NCBI GenBank assembly: GCA_011009095.1
Contig: VTPC01091307.1
Coordinates: 62,001 to 126,000, forward strand
Reading direction: 5' to 3'
DNA length: 64,000 nucleotides
From: Ignelater luminosus
Taxonomy: Eukaryota; Arthropoda; Insecta; Coleoptera; Elateridae
Made by a program: the position numbers and the translations under genes
Notes under the pieces: generated by a model
Told to the model about the DNA's origin: nothing
The model's database searches: none
What the model saw: only the letters and a program-made list of their open reading frames with translations
Shown here: in pieces, positions 58,059 through 64,000 of the stretch
Numbering within the stretch: the first letter of the stretch is position 1
Layout of the letters: each line of letters starts with the position of its first letter

Positions 58059-58074
58059 CGTGCCTATACTTTTG
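58059..58074 (-). repeat. Right inner repeat of the Tc1 element
   Basis: Inverse of the left inner repeat (CGTGCCTATACTTTTG), about 207 bp from the right end. Confidence 0.8.
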
Positions 58075-58255
58075 CGGACAGCATTTTGAATTTACATTTG
58101 TGTTATTCATGTTTTTAGTTAATTGCTTACCAATTCTTGTATTTTTTAATGATCAATAACTAAATAAATAGAATATTTAAAAAGCCTATGTAGCTTATAA
58201 TGCATAATATTTTCTTATTTCGAAATAAAGACGAAACTCATTCTAACTTTATTGC

Positions 58256-58281
58256 TGTGCCTATACTTTAGTGAGGCAGTG
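58256..58281 (-). repeat. Right outer inverted repeat of the Tc1 element
   Basis: 26 bases, exact inverse of 56629-56654, followed by TA. Confidence 0.93.
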
Positions 58282-58283
58282 TA

Positions 58284-59490
58284 TATAGTACACACCGTGG
58301 TCTTTTAAAAACGCTACAAGTAGGTAGGCAACAATTGTTACACAGAAGTGAACTCCATAAGTAACATGGATCAATAATAACCTATTTTACTTCTTTTTTA
58401 CAGCACACCTCTCAATTTATCCAGATTTTTATTTTTTATTGAACGTAAGTGTCTAGAATGTATGATGTGTTGCCTATCTGGTTGTAACGTTTTCAAAATA
58501 CCACAGTGTGATATGCATTTAGCAGCAACATCAAATAGGCCTGTACATTTTCACAATCATTTCTATTAATTATCTGTGATTGTCACTACATAGCATATAT
58601 TATGCACACACCTTTCTTCAAATATCTTCTAATTGAGTTATCATAAAATACTGAAATTGCTCAGTGTTGCTCAGTGTATATCATCTTGCAACGCCCTTCA
58701 AAAAAGCTAAATAAAGTTTAGTGCTAAAATAATTAGGGGAACTAATATCTAAACATTTTAAAATTAGCATGGGATTTCCCAAGTGGCGTTCGCCGATTCA
58801 CCACCCGGTAGGTACTACAACACATAATGGATACCGGCGAGTAATTGTAGTAGAAGACCTCATTTTTGTGTATTTTATGTCAAATCGAAAATGTGCCTAA
58901 ATAGGACACAAAACTTTTTTCTTTTGTAACTTAAGATTGATACAAATTTAGTTAACAAACAAAAATGAAATCAACAACAAGCCTACTGAAACTACTTCTG
59001 AAGGGGATTTTAGTGAAATTTCAGGATCGACTAAAATTGAAACTTCCTTTTCTAGACGCTAATGGATTGGTGAAGATTGGAGTGTGAAGGGCAGTTTATT
59101 ATTTTTTTTAATAGGAACTGGAACAAAATAATATTAAAAATTGATCTCTAACAGACACTTGCGTAAAAAGTGAAATAATTCTTCTACTTTACAAATGATA
59201 GTGTTGTACAATAACTTCGTACATAAAAGGCAATAGGATTGTTTAGTTAGATTCGCCATATGTAGTTTTTTCACGTTTTTAGAAAGTATTTTATATCAAT
59301 AACACTCTGTCAAAATCCGCAGTTTATAAAATCAATGCAGCAATAGTTATTTATGTAACAAAAGTATAAAGTGTAGAAGACACTTTACACTCGAGTTATA
59401 TACAATGTTTTTTGCACGACCACTTTTAAAGAAGATAGTAAAACGACACCAATGACAGTAGATTAAAAATAGAAGTTGAACAAGATCATA
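58284..59490. other. Intronic, no gene recognised
   Basis: AT-rich, with a small GC-richer patch near 58780-58850 that I cannot assign. Confidence 0.45.
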
Positions 59491-60263
59491 AGTAATCCAG
59501 TAAAATAAGGATTAAACCTCGGAATGAAAGACACAAAGCTAAAAATTTGCATAGACCTTTGTCTCTACGTTCTGAAGATGGGCTGAAAAGTCTCATAAGT
59601 AGAGTGCGGATTTATAGGAATAACGCTTTTTTTAGATATTAATAGCAGTGCAAAAAGACATTGAAATAAGTGCGAATCGCAATTAAAGGAATCATTTAAC
59701 TAACTTTCATAATGCTTTTTTGCTTTTTTTTTGGAACTTTTTGCTATTTTTTAGAATAATGCTTATTTTGTGCATTTTTTGTCAGTCTCAAGAAAAAAAT
59801 CATAATATCCTTATACTTTTCTTGTCTACAGTAGATTTATTTTCTGTTTCTTCAAAATACTTTTTATAAATTCTTTCGCTAGCAGTAATTGTCTACATTA
59901 TTTTTTTAAACATTTTGTTTTTACGGTAAATTTCCTGACAATATTTTCAAGGATTTCTTAAAATATCATTATTTATCGTTATGTATTGAATACCATCTGG
60001 ACGCTCACCGTTCCGGAGCCTGTCGGGGCCGTTACACATTGTCCCGGCAGTTCTTTGTTCCTAGGATAAGCTGTGAAAACAGTTAGTTCTTATAGATTTT
60101 AAGATTTATTTGGCAAATGCTTCAGTTTTACTGGGTTACTTAAAGTGTTGGTATCGTGCGTGTACGTAATGTTGCTGGTAGATTGAAAAAGTTTCGTTTC
60201 ATTTTATTATAACTTAATCTTTTGTGTTGTCTTCTGTTTTTAATAAAATAAGACTGTGTTACA

Positions 60264-61755
60264 ATGCCAAAAGTTAAAACGAGTGTAGAAGAGTGGATTA
60301 AAAATATACCAGAAATAAGGCTGGACGGTAGTAGACTATTTTGCAGAGTGTGTGTTAAAACGGTAAGCAGTAGATTAGATTTTAAATATAATATTCTTTA
60401 ATGCTCGTTTTAATAGATCCAGTGCGACAAAAAGTATAATGTACTACAACATACGAAGACCGCTATTCACAAGGAAAATGTACGAAGAGCGGAAAATGAA
60501 AATAAGCTGAAACAACAAACTATTTCAGAAGTAGTTGCCTCTGGATCTTCTACTCGATAATTAGAAAGAACTTTTTATTTTGATTTATGCAATGCTCTGA
60601 TATCGGCAAATATTCCTGTCAGAAAATAGACAATTCTGCATTTCGAAAGCACTATACGAAAAAACTATTTAGATACAGTTTATAAAACAGTCCTTCATAA
60701 AATTAAAAATATAATTGCAGACCATTATATCTGGTTTTCTATCGATGAAACCACCGATGAGTGCGGTAGGTATGTGGCTGGTCTCATTATCGGTATATTA
60801 CATGAAGCTACTCCAACCAGGCCATTTTTAATATATTTGAAAGAACTAGATAAAACCAAAAGCAGCACCATAACAAGATTTATTAACGAGGGACTCGCAA
60901 ACTTTTTTCTTCCTAATGCAGTCCCAACTGAAAAAATTCTGTTAATGGTGACAGATGCGGCTGCATTTATGCTAAAAGCAGGTATTAATTTAAAAGTTTT
61001 GTATAGTAATCTCACACACTCTACTTGCGTAGCTCGCGGATTAAACCGAGTAGGAGAAACTGTGAGGTCTGAATTTCCTCTAGTTAACGAGTTAATTAAA
61101 AATGGCAAAAAGTGTTTTTTAAAAGCGCCATTGAGGGCACAACGATTTAAAGAAAAACTGCCTAATATTCCGCTTCCACCACAACCAGTCATTACTAGAT
61201 GGGGAACATGGTTGGATGCGGCTGTGTATTACGCAGTTAACTTCACCAGCTTCAAAGAAATTTTGTTAAAATTTTTGGAAGATGCATCCCAATCAGTTAA
61301 AGACTGCCAAAATATTTTTAAAAATCCGTAACTACAACAAAACGTTGCATTCATCAAAGCAAATTACGAGTTCATCAGTGAAACTATCACCAAACTTGAA
61401 ACATAAGGAAGTGAGCTAACAGAAGCAATTCAGATTGTACAAGAGTTTAAAATAAAATTGGGAAAAGTGCGTAGGAAAAACAATATTTGGCAAATTTGAG
61501 AACGTGCTGGCTGAAAACGAAGGTTTAGCAAGATTAACGACTATTGCAAGTATTTTATCAGGCGAAATAGTCAATAACTTCGACTTGGAACCATCGTTAC
61601 TTGCAAAATTTAAATATGCACCGATTACTAGTGTTGACATTGAAAGACTATTTTCTCTTTACAAAGACACCCTAACTGATAAAAGAAGAAATTTCCTTAT
61701 GGAGAATTTAGAAAAGTGCATAATAATTGAGCATTTTAGAGTTCAAAGTTTCTAA
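60264..61755 (+). pseudogene. hAT transposase with a 54-bp intron, recently inactivated
   Basis: Exon 1, 60264-60362 (33 codons from MPKVKTSVEEWIKNI), has a C-x2-C pair (LFCRVCVKT). An intron 60363-60416 (GTAAGC...TAATAG) follows. Exon 2 continues IQCDKKYNVLQHTKTAIHKEN, completing a BED/CGGBP1-like zinc finger (CxxC...H-x5-H). The core follows: IWFSIDETTDECGRYVAG (catalytic Asp region), LLMVTDAAAFMLKAG near 60945 (second Asp), LTHSTCVARGLNRVG near 61010, PPQPVITRWGTWLDA near 61180 (the conserved TRW), and the C-terminal dimerisation segment ITSVDIERLFSLYKDTLTDKRRNF near 61630. Only two nonsense codons interrupt the first 1 kb (TAA about 60558, TAG about 60628), then stops at 61329 and about 61404 and one frameshift before 61504. 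Few lesions mean recent death. Confidence 0.88.
60363..60416 (+). other. Probable intron in the hAT transposase gene (54 bp)
   Basis: GTAAGC donor and TTTTAATAG acceptor. Its removal joins two halves of a zinc finger in frame (VKT|IQCDKKY). Confidence 0.75.
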
Positions 61756-62412
61756 TAACAATTCATTTTTTGTTTTTTATAATAAATACTTTGTATAATA
61801 AGGCCTAAAACCTGGAAGTTTAATTTTTTTTCCTGCATATTTTAAACTTATTTTTAATTTTTGTGCTATTTTTTTAAGCTTTTTCCCTTGAATTTTTACG
61901 CTTTTCTAAGAACTTTTTTAATTGTTTTTTTATGCTTAAAAATCCGCACTCTACTCATAAGATATCGTGTCCGCTAATCAAGATATCAAAGATCAAAGAT
62001 CACGAATATCGGTTTTATGCAAATATCTCGCTTTTCGTGCCTCCCATGTCATTTGAGGTTATTACAAAACAAAGTTAACCTATAAACGGATGCGTGCTTC
62101 CCAGATTCCGCGCTCTATCTCGAAAACAACTAATTATAGAGACAAATGAATAGAGCAAATCTTGTAGAGAATTGTATGCTCTACAAATTCTGTAAAACCC
62201 TCCAACAACATACGAGCCATAGGAAGCGAGATATTTGTAAAAAACCGATTTCTGTGACCTTTGACCTTTAATATCTTGACTAGCGGACACGATATCTTAT
62301 GAGACTTTTAAGCCCATTTTTAGAACGTCGAGACAAAGGTCTATGCAGATTTTCAGCTTTGTATCTTTCATTCCGAGGTTTGACCTTAATTTCGCCTTAT
62401 TTTACTGAACTA

Positions 62413-62901
62413 AAGTACGTATCATGAATTCATTATAACGTTGATACGACTTTATAACTTCAATACGTCAGATTGATTGCAAATGTTTGTAATTGTCAAC
62501 TTTTGACATTAACAACGGGTTATAAACTTTACAAGTGTAGTGCAAAAATGATATTTAAAAAATAATGTGCTATTATTCCAATAAGCAGAACATACTAATG
62601 TGACGTCACTAACCCCTATGGTATGCCCGTTCGTCTTTGAGTATAGCCATGCAGGATATACATACTACACAAAAACTGAAGTATTGCAGAAGGTTATGCC
62701 ATTTCTTCTTTGATATTTACCGTTGAAAGAGAATTGTGTAGTTGTTAAATAAATGTGAATATTCTTTTAATTTGAGAAAATGACTTCTGTGAGTACTGAA
62801 TATAAAAAGAAGAATTCCGGCAATTTACTCAAGATTTACATTAGCGTTAACTGTTCAACTGCGTCACTCGGTTATGGGTCTTCAAGAATGTAACTATAAA
62901 T
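62413..62901. other. Intronic, no gene recognised
   Basis: AT-rich sequence without supported features. Confidence 0.45.
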
Positions 62902-63323
62902 CATTGAACTCTTAACTCTAGAAGTGCCTTCCACATACAAATATCAGCAGTTGCTGTTTATATTTCCTACAACGACATGGGCGGACACAATATCAGGAGG
63001 AACATGTTTGGAGAAATTAATGAATCAAAATAAGTTATCTAAGCGAAACGCACATTTACTCAACATAATTTGTGGCGTCGATATCTTTATTATTTAATTC
63101 TTGATTACAGATATTCATTTCAATGTTTCCTTCGTTTCTAATACTACTTTCCATATTCTCCGCCTATGTGTCCTGATAAATTTGCTAGTTACACGCGCAA
63201 TGCGCGCGACACTAGAACCAATCAGATGCTGTATCCGATGTAAATATTACTCTTGTATTTGTAGGTTACTTCGGACGCAAACAAATCTCACTACAAGACA
63301 TTTCTAGAATTAAGAGTTCAATG
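62902..63323. mobile_element. 422-bp element with about 27-bp inverted ends (MITE-like)
   Basis: The left end CATTGAACTCTTAACTCTAG and the complement of the right end CATTGAACTCTTAATTCTAG match for about 27 bases with three differences. The flanks AACTATAAAT (62892-62901) and AACTAGATAC (63324-63333) agree at 7 of 10 positions, a possible decayed 8-10-bp target duplication, which would suggest a hAT- or Mutator-type origin. The 68-codon frame inside (63101-63307) is not a recognised gene. Confidence 0.6.
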
Positions 63324-63439
63324 AACTAGATACTGTGCCGGTGACTAGGACTATATTTACATTTCTACGTCCCTATAATTACTTTGAGCGGTTGTGTTCA
63401 ATCTAACTTTAATGATTACGCTGAGTTACGAAGCTAGAT

Positions 63440-64000
63440 TGAAAAGTTTCTGAAATGAAAGTGAAAACAAATAAAATTCAACATAAGACATATTATTTTC
63501 CTACATAATCATCCTGTAATTTAACACACTTAAACCAACCCATCTCCAACTTTTCAATCCCTTCACGGAAACGGTTTTCTTCGAGGCCTGCAAAATATGT
63601 ATTTGAAGCGTCGATGATTTCTTCATTGGACCTAAATTCCTTTCCAGTTAGAAATTTTTTCAGTTTGGGGAACAGATGAAGGTATGACTTCCGTATGCCC
63701 GCCTTCCATGGATCCGGTCAGTCAAGGTGTCATATTGTCAGGCTTGTCGAGAAGGTCACGGGGGTAATAAGTCTAAGCGCCGGAGGTCCAGCCCGGATGT
63801 GAAAATCCGAGAGAGCCCAATTGCTTGAGTTCAAACTTCAGCTCGGCTTTTTTTGTTGAGCAATTGTACTTGCATGGACTGGTGCATTGTCTTTGTGAAA
63901 CAAGATTTTTTTCTTTGACATTCCGAGGTGTTTTTCACGAATTACTGCATTTGGTTGCTCTAAGAGTGTTGAGTAATATTGGCCTCTTCTGGGTTTTCCT
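63440..64000 (-). pseudogene. Mariner transposase C-terminal half, with a foreign insert, running off the right edge
   Basis: On the minus strand, entering from the edge: EQPNAVIREKHLGMSKKK then ILFHKDNAPVHASTIAQQ (second catalytic Asp in DNAPVH). The expected SPDLAPSDFFLFP block is missing; in its place 63690-63830 carries unrelated GC-rich sequence. The gene resumes with LFPKLKKFLTGKEF, RSNEEIIDASNTYFAGLEEN, RFREGIEKLEMGWFKC and ends V-KLQDDYV near 63500. This is the DD34D mariner pattern. Loss of the third catalytic block and a frameshift make it dead. Confidence 0.82.
63690..63830. other. GC-rich insert of unknown origin inside the mariner relic
   Basis: About 140 bases, clearly richer in G+C than the surroundings (GTCACGGGGG, CGCCGGAGGTCCAGCCCGG), replace the mariner segment coding for the third catalytic residue. 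No paired ends or tail were found. It could be a SINE, a fragment of another element or filler from break repair. Confidence 0.5.

Larger units (their letters stand above)
56629..58281 (-). mobile_element. Intact Tc1 transposon with double terminal repeats (IR/DR type)
   Basis: Outer ends: a perfect 26-bp inverted repeat CACTGCCTCACTAAAGTATA... at 56629-56654 and 58256-58281, flanked by TA at 56627-56628 and 58282-58283. Inner copies of the core AAAGTATAGGCAC sit about 206 bp inside each end (56835-56851 and 58059-58074), also inverted to each other, with nearly equal spacing. Two transposase-site copies per end is the arrangement known from Sleeping Beauty and similar Tc1 elements. It carries one uninterrupted transposase gene. 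Total length 1653 bp. Confidence 0.93.
59600..61953 (+). mobile_element. hAT transposon, 2354 bp, with 8-bp target duplication
   Basis: Ends are 14-bp inverted repeats TAGAGTGCGGATTT (59600-59613 and 61940-61953). Direct 8-bp duplications CTCATAAG lie at 59592-59599 and 61954-61961. Eight-base duplications and YAGxG ends are hallmarks of hAT elements. The interior carries a hAT transposase gene with few lesions (60264-61755). It inserted into a palindromic foldback element, so it is the younger of the two. Confidence 0.95.
59491..62412. mobile_element. Palindromic foldback element (about 560 bp), split by a hAT insertion
   Basis: 59491-59599 matches the inverse of about 62300-62412 (shared CCTCGGAATGAAAGA, ACAAAGCT, TGCATAGACCTTTGTCTC, AAAAGTCTCATAAG). 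The sequence right of the hAT (61962-62035) continues the same arm and matches the inverse of 62224-62295 (ATATCGTGTCCGCTA, TCAAGATAT, AAGCGAGATATTTG). Removing the hAT and one copy of its duplication leaves one palindrome with arms of about 185 bp and a centre of about 190 bp. No coding sequence. Confidence 0.85.

Noticed and set aside
60725..61192. 155-codon minus frame
   Set aside because: Antisense of the hAT transposase, which shows TRW and C-terminal dimerisation motifs on the + strand.
1..64000. CRISPR arrays, operons, phage or bacterial gene clusters
   Set aside because: No regular direct repeats with spacers and no tightly spaced bacterial-type genes; everything supported is animal or transposon sequence.

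Overview
This is an AT-rich eukaryotic window that looks like an insect genome, possibly a beetle (order is a low-confidence inference). The grounds are short GT-AG introns beside very long ones, an animal-type uridine phosphorylase gene, and a dense load of insect-type transposable elements (mariner, Tc1, hAT, BEL/Pao, Ty3/Gypsy, jockey-like and RTE-like LINEs, MITEs and long foldback elements). I see no operons, CRISPR arrays, tRNA or rRNA genes.

The only host gene I can support is a uridine phosphorylase (Upp) on the + strand. Its coding exons are 21300-21475, 21548-21671, 54218-54379 and 54438-54623; they join in frame into 216 codons. The last roughly 95 residues expected for the family lie beyond the right edge. 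Exons 2 and 3 are separated by an intron of about 32.5 kb, and the intron after exon 4 is longer than 9.3 kb. About 21 kb upstream of the gene contains no recognisable host gene.

Left flank, 1-21.3 kb: a decayed 1-kb element with 80-bp inverted ends, a jockey-type reverse transcriptase scrap, a Tc1/IS630-type relic, a decayed jockey-like LINE, a nearly full-length but dead RTE-like LINE on the minus strand, an intact DD41D (rosa-type) mariner with perfect 31-bp ends and TA duplications, a dead mariner carrying a nested inverted-repeat insert, an inverted-repeat element with a broken zinc-finger gene of an unplaced family, and a GC-rich 16-bp minisatellite.

Long Upp intron, 21.7-54.2 kb: BEL/Pao remnants (one per strand), several MITE or foldback elements, a GC-rich degenerate repeat field, a 5'-truncated LINE, a LINE tail, a dead mariner split by a Ty3/Gypsy element (109-bp LTRs, 5-bp TATGC duplication, tRNA-Ser-like primer site), a broken multi-exon-length gene of an uncharacterised transposon-associated protein family (47.9-50.0 kb), and an 844-bp near-palindrome.

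Right part, 54.6-64 kb: an intact Tc1 element with Sleeping Beauty-like double terminal repeats, a hAT element (8-bp duplication CTCATAAG, small intron) nested inside a palindromic foldback element, a 422-bp inverted-repeat element, and a mariner relic running off the edge. The best leads are the two intact transposases, the nested insertions with exact duplications, and the two unplaced protein families at 15.7-17.6 kb and 47.9-50.0 kb. All structural claims come from reading the sequence by eye; family names come from remembered motifs, without a database search.
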